A stretch of DNA of 64,000 bases from Planctomycetota bacterium (lineage in GTDB: Bacteria > Planctomycetota > UBA8742 > UBA2392), in assembly GCA_020848275.1 (NCBI GenBank), contig JADLAK010000015.1, forward strand, positions 1 to 64,000, given 5' to 3'. Positions 54,244 to 62,268 of this stretch are shown in pieces; position 1 is the first letter of the stretch; each line of letters starts with the position of its first letter. The notes under the pieces are model-generated. The model was not told where the DNA came from. It did not search any database and saw only the letters and a program-made list of their open reading frames with translations. Both the position numbers and the translations under genes were made by a program.

Positions 54244-55162
54244 TGTCGCCAAACCGTACGTGGACCTCAAGCCACTGCTCCAACCTGGCCACGAACTCGT
54301 AACAGTCGGGTTTGGACACGACGAATCCGTAGTTGTCGTAATGCAAACAACTCGCAACGTCCAGAAAAACATTCATGTGCGTCCGGTTTCGGTCCTCAAT
54401 GAACCTGTCGACTACACGATAGTTCATTGGAAACGCGGTGAAGTGCACCGCGCCTTGGTTCGGTCAACAAAACTGCCTGTCGGTCACGTTCAAATATGCC
54501 CGGATGGCTACCTTTTAGTCGGAGGTCGCTGCGCATGGCATCGGACCGGCGCTGACAAGAATGCGCTGGTTGTTGACCCGACCGGAAAGGAGCTTCGGCA
54601 AATTACCCTCGGCGACGGTATCGCTGATGTCCGGGTGACCCACGACGGTTCCATTTGGGCAAGCTATTTCGATGAGGGCGTATTCGGCAATTTTGGCTGG
54701 GCAAGACCGGGGCCCTCGCCCGTCGGTGAGGACGGTATCGTGCAATTCGACGCTCATGGCGCGATCAAATGGCGGTTCAATCGCAATGGCGCGGTGGCGC
54801 ATCGCATTTGCGACGTCTACGCATTCAACGTTGTTGGCAATGATGAATTCTGGACCTGCTTCTACACCGATTTCCCCATCGTCCATTTCCGCGATGGCGT
54901 CTACGAGGTCTTCGAGTACGGCAAGAACGCGGGGCATGCCATTGCCGCAAAAGGTCGCAGAGTGCTCGGTGTTGGAAACTACGACAATCCCCAACGCGCA
55001 AGAATTCTTGAATTGGGCAAAGGACGGGTTACCGCTTCATCGCCCGAGATAGACATCGTCAATGAATCAGAAGAGCCCCTTCCTCCGTGCAACTTTGCCG
55101 GAATCGGGCCGGTCCTTTACGTCGTTGCCAACCACCAGATCCTGAGAATCAATGAGTGGTAG
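54197..55162 (+). CDS. Unknown protein, possibly beta-propeller, likely acquired
   Basis: A 321-aa protein with no signal peptide. Strand-rich sequence with WD- or SMP-30-like elements: HVQICPDGYLLVGGRC, KNALVVDPTGKELRQITLGDGIADVRVTHDGSIWASYFDEGVFGNFGW, GIVQFDAHGAIKWRFN, and NFAGIGPVLYVVANHQILRINEW. The first 15 residues (MPPRKAKTSHAKARR) are encoded by the flanking repeat, so either the repeat has become coding or the true start is further in, though no good internal start is visible. By eye its GC content is lower than that of ptsI and of the TPR gene after it. Repeats on both sides suggest an insertion. Function unknown. Confidence 0.65.
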   Translation: MPPRKAKTSHAKARRLVAKPYVDLKPLLQPGHELVTVGFGHDESVVVVMQTTRNVQKNIHVRPVSVLNEPVDYTIVHWKRGEVHRALVRSTKLPVGHVQICPDGYLLVGGRCAWHRTGADKNALVVDPTGKELRQITLGDGIADVRVTHDGSIWASYFDEGVFGNFGWARPGPSPVGEDGIVQFDAHGAIKWRFNRNGAVAHRICDVYAFNVVGNDEFWTCFYTDFPIVHFRDGVYEVFEYGKNAGHAIAAKGRRVLGVGNYDNPQRARILELGKGRVTASSPEIDIVNESEEPLPPCNFAGIGPVLYVVANHQILRINEW

Positions 55163-55189
55163 TCCATCGAGCCAACGCAAGCTTTGCTG

Positions 55190-55354
55190 TTCTTCGTGTC
55201 TTCGCGAATGTAGTTGCCGTTGAAGTTTCCGAAATGGGCGACCGTGATCGCATCCAATCGCTGACGCAATGGGCTCCGGTTCGCTCAGTCGTTTTTCTTT
55301 GCGCCTTGGCGTTACTTTGCGTCTTTGCGTGAAACGCTTTTGTGAAACGCTTTT
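55190..55354. repeat. Repeat cluster after the gene at 54197, with a 13-bp tandem duplication
   Basis: The gap holds gcgccttggcg and ctttgcgtc units inverted relative to those at 54175-54243. At its end gtgaaacgctttt is duplicated in tandem (55329-55341 and 55342-55354) and runs into the stop codon of the TPR gene. No gene is seen here. Confidence 0.7.
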
Positions 55355-57908
55355 AAGGCAGGTCGGGCGCAGGCGGGTCGACTTTGGGGTGTGATGCGCT
55401 GGCGCTTGCGCCGCCGTTGCCGTTTCGGAATTCGTGGCGGTCGGCAAGCCGCAGCGGCTCGAGGTAGAACTCGTCCAGCATCTGCTTCTTCAAATTCGGC
55501 TCGGACTTGAGCACCGTGCGCAATTCTTCCAGCGCCTGTTCGTCTTCGCCAAGCTGCGCCAGCGCACACGCCAGGTAATAACGCAACTCGACGCGCGCCG
55601 GGTAATCGCCGATCAGCCCGCGCGCCGACGCCGCAGCCTCGCGGAAATCTTCGTGCGAGAGCAGCCGGTGGCAGCGCGCCACGAGCTCGGCGAAACGGCC
55701 GCCTTCACTGGTTTGCTCGCTCAGCTCAATTTCGCCCTGCAGCATCTGCACCCACGAGCGGAAGCGATAGATGCGCTGGTCAAAGGGCGCAAGCGGCATG
55801 ATTTCGTCGAGCAATTCCAGGGATTCGCCGTGTTTGCCCTCGGCAAACGCGACCCGCGCGAGGTAATAGCGCGCTTCGACAGCGTCGCCCGCGCGCGGGT
55901 CGAGGTCGCGCAGCACTTCCTTCAAGTCATGGCGCGCGCCCTTGTATTCGCCCAGCGCAAGTTTCGCCTTGCCGGATTGCACAAGGCCGTAGGTGCTAAG
56001 CCGTTCGTTGCCCAGGCCTTTGAGCGCCGCAAGCGCGAGTTTGGGCGCCTTGCGCGCGTTCTCGAGCGCCGCCGTCATTTCCTGGCAGCGCACGCCGACG
56101 TTGGGGTCCATGCCCTGGTTGCCTTCGCGCACTTCGTCGATCAGCTTGGCGGCCTCGGCGCGGTCGCCGACGGCGAGATGCGCGTCGGCGAGGTCAAGCT
56201 TGATCTCGAACTGCAACGTACCAGCCGCATCGAGGCGCGAGAAACACGCAATCGCCTCGCCGAAACGTTCGAGGGCGAGGTAACACAGGCCGATGTCGCG
56301 GTTGACGCTGACGTCGCCCGGGCGATCCTCCAGCACTTTACGGTAGCAATCCAGCGCGCGGTGCGGCTGGCCATGATCGAAGAACAGGTCGCCGAGGTTC
56401 AACAGCACACTTGGGTTGCCCGGCGTAATCTCCAGCATGCGGCGGTAGCAGGCGACAGCTTCCTGCGGCTGGCCCAGGCCGTCCGCGAGCACCGTCGCTT
56501 TGATCCAGAGCGCGCGCACGAAATCCGGCCGCAACTTCAGGGCTTCCTCGGCGTAGGACAGCGCCTTTTTGTCGCGCGAAAATTCGTAGAACGTGAGTTC
56601 GGCAAGCAACGTCAGCGCGAGAGGCCGCTCGGCGCCCAGCGCCAACGCCTGTTCAAGCGCCGCCTGCGACAGTTCTTTTTCGCGCAGCTTGTAGCGCGCC
56701 GCGCCCTCGAGAAGTTTCGCCACTCCCTCGCGCGGGTCGCCTTTGGGCAGTTTCGCAACCAGGTTGACCAGCCGCGTCATGCGCGTAAACGGCGTGTCGT
56801 CGGCCTCGCCGGGGCTTTCGACGTCGAGAAAATCCGGGTGCAGTTTGATCGCGGCTCCGTGGCTTGCCAGCGCGCGGTCGAGGTCGCCGTGAAGCTCGGC
56901 GTGCAGCGCCTCGCGGTTATGCACGCGCGCGGCGGCTTCTTCGGCCTCGGCGGTTTTGGATTGCTCGGGTGTCAGCGACGAAAGCAAGTCGCGCGCGTCC
57001 TTGAACATCGCCAGTTGCGCCATCAAGTCGACTTTGCGCAACTTGCAGTCGACGTCGTTGGGGTTGGCCTCGATGACCGTGTCGTAATCTTTCAGCGCAT
57101 CGTCGCCTCGACCCATGCGTTCGAGCGTCAGCGCGCGGTTGTAGTAGGCCACGGCGCGGTTGGCGTCATGTTCGATCGCGACCGTCAGGTGCTGAAGGCT
57201 GTCGGGCATACGGCCAAGGTCGCGCAGCAGATTGCCGTAATCGTTGTGCAGGCTCGGGTCTTCCGGCAGACGCTTGAGGCCCTTGAGGTACCACTCTTCC
57301 GCGGCGCCGAGATCGCCGTTGAAGCGATAGGCGTCGGCGATTTCGTTGTACGGGCCCGGCACGTCGGGCGCCTTTTCGTGCGCCTCGAACATCAGTTGCA
57401 GGCCCTCGGCGCGGCGGCCAAGGCGTGTAAGCGTGCGGCCCTTCCAAAGCAGCACTTCAGCTTGCGCTTCGTTGTCGTCTTCAAGCAGCGTCTGCGCGCG
57501 GTCAAACGCTTCCAGCGCGCGGTCAGGGTTGCCCATTTCGCTGAGCACCAGCCCGCGCTTGAAGTGCGCCTCGGCGAGATTAGCGTTGAGCTCAATCACG
57601 CGGTTGAAACAACTGATTGCGCGGCGGTGCTTGCCGAGTTCGAGATAGGCGCTGCCCTTCCATAGCAGCACGTCTTCGTTGCCGGCGGTGTCACTTGAGG
57701 AAGCGCGGTTGAACCATTCCAGCGCTTCCTCGGCGCGGCCGAGTTCGAACAGCGCCTCGCCCATGGGCATGGCTAGGTCATTGCCCTGGTAATCGTGCTG
57801 AATGGCTTGTTTGAAATAATCGACCGCCTCGGCAAATTTGCCGTTTTCAAGGCGGTCCATGCCGCGGTGGAAATAGTCAGAAGGCGTGATCAGGTTGTCT
57901 TCGGTCAT
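55353..57908 (-). CDS. TPR-repeat protein
   Basis: An 851-aa protein from ATG 57908, consisting almost wholly of TPR units from about residue 8 (PSDYFHRGMDRLENGKFAEAVDYFKQAIQHD, AHFKRGLVLSEMGNPDRALEAFDRAQ, EWYLKGLKRLPEDPSLHNDYGNLLRDLGRMPDSLQHL, VLLNLGDLFFDHGQPHRALDCYRKVLEDRPGDVSVNRDIG). About 20 repeats can be discerned. No signal peptide or membrane segment, so probably cytoplasmic. TPR arrays mediate protein-protein contacts. The frame continues to 58001 but the added residues are Arg-rich and unlike TPR. The tail is Gly/Ala/Ser/Pro-rich. Confidence 0.85.
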   Translation of the reverse strand: MTEDNLITPSDYFHRGMDRLENGKFAEAVDYFKQAIQHDYQGNDLAMPMGEALFELGRAEEALEWFNRASSSDTAGNEDVLLWKGSAYLELGKHRRAISCFNRVIELNANLAEAHFKRGLVLSEMGNPDRALEAFDRAQTLLEDDNEAQAEVLLWKGRTLTRLGRRAEGLQLMFEAHEKAPDVPGPYNEIADAYRFNGDLGAAEEWYLKGLKRLPEDPSLHNDYGNLLRDLGRMPDSLQHLTVAIEHDANRAVAYYNRALTLERMGRGDDALKDYDTVIEANPNDVDCKLRKVDLMAQLAMFKDARDLLSSLTPEQSKTAEAEEAAARVHNREALHAELHGDLDRALASHGAAIKLHPDFLDVESPGEADDTPFTRMTRLVNLVAKLPKGDPREGVAKLLEGAARYKLREKELSQAALEQALALGAERPLALTLLAELTFYEFSRDKKALSYAEEALKLRPDFVRALWIKATVLADGLGQPQEAVACYRRMLEITPGNPSVLLNLGDLFFDHGQPHRALDCYRKVLEDRPGDVSVNRDIGLCYLALERFGEAIACFSRLDAAGTLQFEIKLDLADAHLAVGDRAEAAKLIDEVREGNQGMDPNVGVRCQEMTAALENARKAPKLALAALKGLGNERLSTYGLVQSGKAKLALGEYKGARHDLKEVLRDLDPRAGDAVEARYYLARVAFAEGKHGESLELLDEIMPLAPFDQRIYRFRSWVQMLQGEIELSEQTSEGGRFAELVARCHRLLSHEDFREAAASARGLIGDYPARVELRYYLACALAQLGEDEQALEELRTVLKSEPNLKKQMLDEFYLEPLRLADRHEFRNGNGGASASASHPKVDPPAPDLP

Positions 57909-58222
57909 GGATGTTTCAAAGTTCCGAGCGCGGAAAGGTATTACGTGCAGGCGTTTACTGCAAGCAGCGTAACCCCGTCGTCGGCGCCAATACGAGAACA
58001 TCTGACGCCGCAGTTCGCTTGCGGCGATTTGCTATCGAGTGTTTTTGAACGCGACACATCCTAGCGGTCTTGATGGCGGAGAAGGTCTTGTTGTGCAGAG
58101 CGTGAATGGATTTCTCGTTTTTTGTGTATAAGTAAATTATTGCTGGAATTAGCCTTATGGAGACCTTGCAGCCTTAATAGCCCTTCGATATGTTTTGCGT
58201 TCAGACCTAGGACATTGATGCT
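57909..58222. other. Intergenic region without a recognised gene
   Basis: 314 bp between divergent genes. The part at 58110-58200 is more AT-rich than the surroundings and probably contains the promoters of both genes (for example TATAAG near 58128), but no -35/-10 pair is convincing. I see no structured RNA or open frame. Confidence 0.5.
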
Positions 58223-58816
58223 ATGGCCGCACGACGCAAAACCCTTTCGACAGGTGACATTGCCCGCTATTGCCAGGTAACTCCCGCAACGGTCGTCAAC
58301 TGGATCAAGGCCAAGAAACTCGAAGTTTACACCACGCCCGGCGGCCAGTACCGCATGGATTCCAAGGCGTTTGTCGAGTTTCTCGAGAAGAACAAGTTGC
58401 CGATTCCCGAAGAGCTGCAACCCGCCAATGAGCGCCGCCTGCTGATCGTTGACGATGACGCCGACATCCTTGAGGTCGCGACCGAGATGCTCTCGGAATC
58501 GCTGCCCAACGCGACGATTGAAACCAGCAGCGACGGTTATGAAGCGTTGATGAAAATCGGGAGCTTCAAGCCCCACGGGCTGGTGCTCGACTTGATGATG
58601 CCGCGCATGGATGGCGCCGAGGTATGCCGCCGCCTGCGCGCCAACCCGGACACGCGCAACATCTTCATCGTGGCGGTTTCAGGTTTGGCCGCGGATAACG
58701 AACTTGTGCGCAAGGTCAAACGCATCGGCGTCGACGACTTCTTCACCAAGCCGCTCAATTACGCCGACGTGGCCAAGAGCCTGGGCAAGATGCTCAAGAT
58801 ACCCGTGGCGGCCTGA
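58223..58816 (+). CDS. Response-regulator receiver with N-terminal excisionase-type HTH
   Basis: A 197-aa protein. Residues 6-55 are a MerR/excisionase-like helix-turn-helix (TLSTGDIARYCQVTPATVVNWIKAKKLEVYTTPGGQYRM). Residues 72-197 are a CheY-like receiver: LLIVDDDAD (Asp78, Asp79), VLDLMMPRMDG (phospho-acceptor Asp123), AVSG (Ser153) and FFTKPL (Lys176). The usual order in response regulators puts the output domain after the receiver; here DNA-binding comes first. No histidine kinase gene is adjacent. Such HTH-receiver proteins are known in deltaproteobacteria and planctomycetes. Confidence 0.9.
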   Translation: MAARRKTLSTGDIARYCQVTPATVVNWIKAKKLEVYTTPGGQYRMDSKAFVEFLEKNKLPIPEELQPANERRLLIVDDDADILEVATEMLSESLPNATIETSSDGYEALMKIGSFKPHGLVLDLMMPRMDGAEVCRRLRANPDTRNIFIVAVSGLAADNELVRKVKRIGVDDFFTKPLNYADVAKSLGKMLKIPVAA

Positions 58817-58927
58817 TAGGTCGCCTCGCAAACCCGCCCGGGTGTCGGCCACCAAGCGGCCAACTGGAACAACACACCCACGTGGCGGCAAACTATACTC
58901 CGGCGCAATCCGCCCGGAGATAGCGCC

Positions 58928-60724
58928 ATGAAACGCCTCTTGATTTGCGGCATCGCCACGCTTGTGGGTGCCTGCACCGCAACAACTTCGGTCAACCGTG
59001 TTGCAAAAGAACCCGAGCGCCAGGTCAACTCGGCGTTGCGCCCGGCGCTGGCGCATATCAACAAAGCCAAAAGCCTCAAGAAATTTGGCGAATGGGACAG
59101 CGTAGTCGTGGAGTGCAGCGAGGCGCTCAAAAAAGAGCCCCGGCTAGTCGAGGCCTGGCAGGGGCGCGGCGAGGCCTACGTGTTCAAGGCCGAGTACGAC
59201 AAAGCGATCTCCGACTGCGACAAGGCAATTGAATACGGCCCCGAGTTCGTCGACGGCTGGGTCACACGCGCCCAGGCGTACGCGTTCAAGAGCGAATGGC
59301 TCAAGGCCGTTGCGGACTGCAACCAGGCGCTCGAGGTCGCCCCAAAGAGCGCCGAGGCCTGGGCGGCTCGCGCCGTCGCCGCGGCGGGTATGGACGACTT
59401 CAAGATGGCGATGGAGGACTGCGAGAAGGCGCTGGAATTCGGTCCGCGGCTCGCCGAGGCATGGATGGCCCGTGCAAGGGCCTTGTGTTGCAAGGCGGAT
59501 TTTAAGGCGGCGCTGGAGGATTGCCACAAAGCAGTTGAATTCGGGCCTGAGAACGCCAAAGCGTGGCTTGCGCGGGCGCGAGCGTATTGCGGCCTTGACG
59601 AATTCGACAACGCGGTGGCGGATTGCGACAAGGCGCTGCAATTCGGCCCCAAGCAGGCCGATACATGGGCCACACGCGCCAAGGCGTACTGCGGCAAGGA
59701 CGAATTCGACAAGGCAATTGCGGATTGCAACAACGCGCTGAAGTTCGGGCCAAAATACGTCGACGGTTGGGTCACGCGCGCCAAAGCCCACTGTGGCAAG
59801 CAGCAATTCGACAAGGCGCTGGCAGACGCAAACAAGGCTGTGCAACTGGGACCGCGGCAGGCTGAAAGCTGGATCGCGCGCGCCGACGCCCAGTTTGGCA
59901 AGGGTGCTTTCGACAAGGCGGCTGCCGACTGCCAAAAGGCGCTCGAGATCGTGCCCGCCAGCGCCGACGCCCTCACCACACGCGGACGCGCGTTCCTCTA
60001 TCTCGGCGAACTCGAAAAGGCGCGGGACGATCTCGACAAGGCCCTCGAATTCGACGCCAAGAACGTCACCGCCTGGAACGGGCGCGCGGTGGTTTTTCGC
60101 AATCTTGGCGAATTTGAAAATTCGATCAGGGACTACACCAAAGCCATCGAACTCGACCCCACATTCGTGCGCGGTTGGTCCAATCGCGGCCGCACCTATC
60201 GCGACATGGGCGAGTTCGACAAGGCGCTGGCGGACTATGACAAGGCGCTTCAACTCGACGCCGGCAACGCCGTGAACGTCGAGGGCCGCGCGGCGGTGCA
60301 GCGCGCGCGCAAGAATTGGGAGGGCGTGCTGCCCGACGTCGAAAGGGCGCTGGCGCTTGCCAAGGAAGACGTGGAGTGCAAGATTTACGCCCACCTGGAC
60401 CGCGCCGCGGCCTACGTGGGCCTGGACAAGCTCGATGATGCGCGCCGTGACGCGCAAAGCGCCTATGACCTGTCAAAGGCCCATCTGAAGAAAAACCCGT
60501 CCGACGGCTGGGCCCATTTCGCTGCGGCATGTACCTGCGCCTGGCAGGCAGAGCTCACCGCCGACCCGGAGTCACAGGAAGGTATACGGGTCACAGCGTT
60601 CACCCACCTTGAGAAGGCGGTGAAAACAGGTTCGATCTCTAAGGTGCACCTCAATACAGACCTCGACGCAAGCCTGTTGCGCGCCGATGAGCGTTTTCGG
60701 CGGGTGCTGGATCTTGCAAAGTGA
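58928..60724 (+). CDS. TPR-repeat lipoprotein
   Basis: A 598-aa lipoprotein: MKRLLICGIATLVGAC (lipobox VGAC), ATG preceded by GGAG. Residues 45-490 are about 13 highly regular 34-residue TPRs (EAWQGRGEAYVFKAEYDKAISDCDKAIEYGPEFVDGW, then a similar unit each time), ending with a less regular helical part (AHFAAACTCAWQAELTADP). The repeats are alike also at the DNA level, which suggests recent expansion. As an exported lipoprotein it is probably part of an envelope complex. It precedes the pilus ATPase genes on the same strand by 280 bp, which is suggestive but not proof of a link. Confidence 0.85.
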   Translation: MKRLLICGIATLVGACTATTSVNRVAKEPERQVNSALRPALAHINKAKSLKKFGEWDSVVVECSEALKKEPRLVEAWQGRGEAYVFKAEYDKAISDCDKAIEYGPEFVDGWVTRAQAYAFKSEWLKAVADCNQALEVAPKSAEAWAARAVAAAGMDDFKMAMEDCEKALEFGPRLAEAWMARARALCCKADFKAALEDCHKAVEFGPENAKAWLARARAYCGLDEFDNAVADCDKALQFGPKQADTWATRAKAYCGKDEFDKAIADCNNALKFGPKYVDGWVTRAKAHCGKQQFDKALADANKAVQLGPRQAESWIARADAQFGKGAFDKAAADCQKALEIVPASADALTTRGRAFLYLGELEKARDDLDKALEFDAKNVTAWNGRAVVFRNLGEFENSIRDYTKAIELDPTFVRGWSNRGRTYRDMGEFDKALADYDKALQLDAGNAVNVEGRAAVQRARKNWEGVLPDVERALALAKEDVECKIYAHLDRAAAYVGLDKLDDARRDAQSAYDLSKAHLKKNPSDGWAHFAAACTCAWQAELTADPESQEGIRVTAFTHLEKAVKTGSISKVHLNTDLDASLLRADERFRRVLDLAK

Positions 60725-61005
60725 TCAATACGAAAGGTCAGGTTGGCCGCATGACCTCAAACCATGGTCGGAGTGCAAACATGTAGCTGCGCTGTCCGGG
60801 ACTGAGACCGACCTGGCCCGCCCCCACGAATGTCACAGACGTACTGGGCCGGGGTAGCACCTGTTGGGACTTCATTGCATCGCCTAACCCTAGCCGTTAC
60901 GCCGCTTTCAACCTATTCTGGACCCCTCTTGATGAACACACAGCCACGGGCATTTGAGGGCGGCGGGCCCGTCCTCGTTCGTCCGTGGGAGCTGGAGATT
61001 TCCGC

Positions 61006-62211
61006 ATGGCTTTGACGATGAACCAGTTGTTCGATTTCATGATTTCTCAGGGTGCGTCAGACTTGCACCTTGCTGTCGGGCGAAAGGCCACCATCCGCAA
61101 ATCGAGCCACCTCAAGGACGTCAACGCGCCTGAGTTGACGCCGGCCGATACCCTGCGCCTGATCAAGGAAATCATCCCGGAAAAGAACTTGAAGGAGCTG
61201 CAGGAAGTCGGCAGCACGGACTGGGGCTACGCGTTTGGCGAAAAAGCCCGTTTCCGCTGCGCCGCGTTCAAACAAAAGAACGTCGTGGGCGGCGTTTTCC
61301 GCCAGATCCCGAACAAGCTGCTGACGTTTGACCAGATCGGCCTGCCGGAAACCGTCAAAGGCGTGCTCGGCCGTCCGCGCGGCCTGATCCTCGTCACGGG
61401 CCCCACGGGCTCGGGCAAGACAACGTCGCTGGCGACGATGATTGACTACATCAACATCACCGAGGATTGCCACATCATCACGGTGGAAGACCCCATCGAG
61501 TACTACCACAACCACAAGATGTCGATCATCACCCAGCGCGAACTCGGCAACGACGTGCCGAGCTTCGCCGAGGGCCTGCGCCGCGCACTGCGCCAGGACC
61601 CCGACGTGATCCTCGTGGGTGAAATGCGCGACCTTGAGACCATCGGTGCGGCGATTACCGCCGCCGAAACGGGCCACCTGGTGTTCGGCACGCTGCACAC
61701 CACCGGCGCCACGCGCACCATGGACCGCGTCATCGACGCGTTCCCGACCAACCAGCAGGAACAGGTGCGCGCCCAGCTTGCCGTCTCGATCATCTCGATC
61801 ATCAGCCAGGTGCTGATGCCCAAACATGGCGGCGGCGTGATCGCGGGTTTTGAAATCCTGGTGTCCAACAGCGCCGTCGAAAACCTGATTCGCGAAGGCA
61901 AGACCTACCAGTTGTCGAGCGTGATCCAGACCGGCAAGAACCAGGGCATGGTGCTTTTGGACGATTACCTGTTTGACGTCTACAATGCCCAGAAAATCAC
62001 GCGCAACGAACTCTTCACCTACTGCCAGAACCTCAAGGACGTGAAGGAAAAGTTCGAGGTCCTCAAGCGGTCCAAGGGCGGACGCATGTGGGACGACCAG
62101 TTCGCCAAGGACACGCCGGAAGTTCCCGCGCCTCCGCCGGCCGCCGCGGCCGCCGCCGCGATCGACAAGAAGGCGGCGCCCGCGTCAACGTCCGTGCGCA
62201 AGCCAATCTAG
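61006..62211 (+). CDS. pilT: Type IV pilus retraction ATPase PilT
   Basis: Hexameric ATPase that drives pilus retraction. A 401-aa protein from ATG 61006: QLFDFMISQGASDLHLAVG, Walker A GPTGSGKTT (132-140), ITVEDPIEYYH, LRQDPDVILVGEMRDLETI, TGHLVFGTLHT, and the PilT-specific AVENLIREGKTYQL near residue 290. The 40-residue Pro/Ala-rich tail (PAPPPAAAAAAAIDKK) is longer than in typical PilT. TGGAGA lies upstream. The 280 bp before it hold no gene. PilB follows 57 bp downstream, so both motor ATPases are encoded together. Confidence 0.95.
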   Translation: MALTMNQLFDFMISQGASDLHLAVGRKATIRKSSHLKDVNAPELTPADTLRLIKEIIPEKNLKELQEVGSTDWGYAFGEKARFRCAAFKQKNVVGGVFRQIPNKLLTFDQIGLPETVKGVLGRPRGLILVTGPTGSGKTTSLATMIDYINITEDCHIITVEDPIEYYHNHKMSIITQRELGNDVPSFAEGLRRALRQDPDVILVGEMRDLETIGAAITAAETGHLVFGTLHTTGATRTMDRVIDAFPTNQQEQVRAQLAVSIISIISQVLMPKHGGGVIAGFEILVSNSAVENLIREGKTYQLSSVIQTGKNQGMVLLDDYLFDVYNAQKITRNELFTYCQNLKDVKEKFEVLKRSKGGRMWDDQFAKDTPEVPAPPPAAAAAAAIDKKAAPASTSVRKPI

Positions 62212-62268
62212 CGGCAAGCGGGGATCGGCGGGGGAAGTACCGAAACGGGCGAATCTCAGGGTGCACAC

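Noticed and set aside
55434-57665. 743-codon open frame opposite the TPR gene
   Set aside because: Antisense shadow in a high-GC gene with strong codon bias; composition is Arg/Val/Gln-rich and without family motifs, while the other strand has clear TPRs.
59144-60457. 437-codon open frame opposite the TPR lipoprotein gene
   Set aside because: Antisense shadow of a repetitive high-GC gene.
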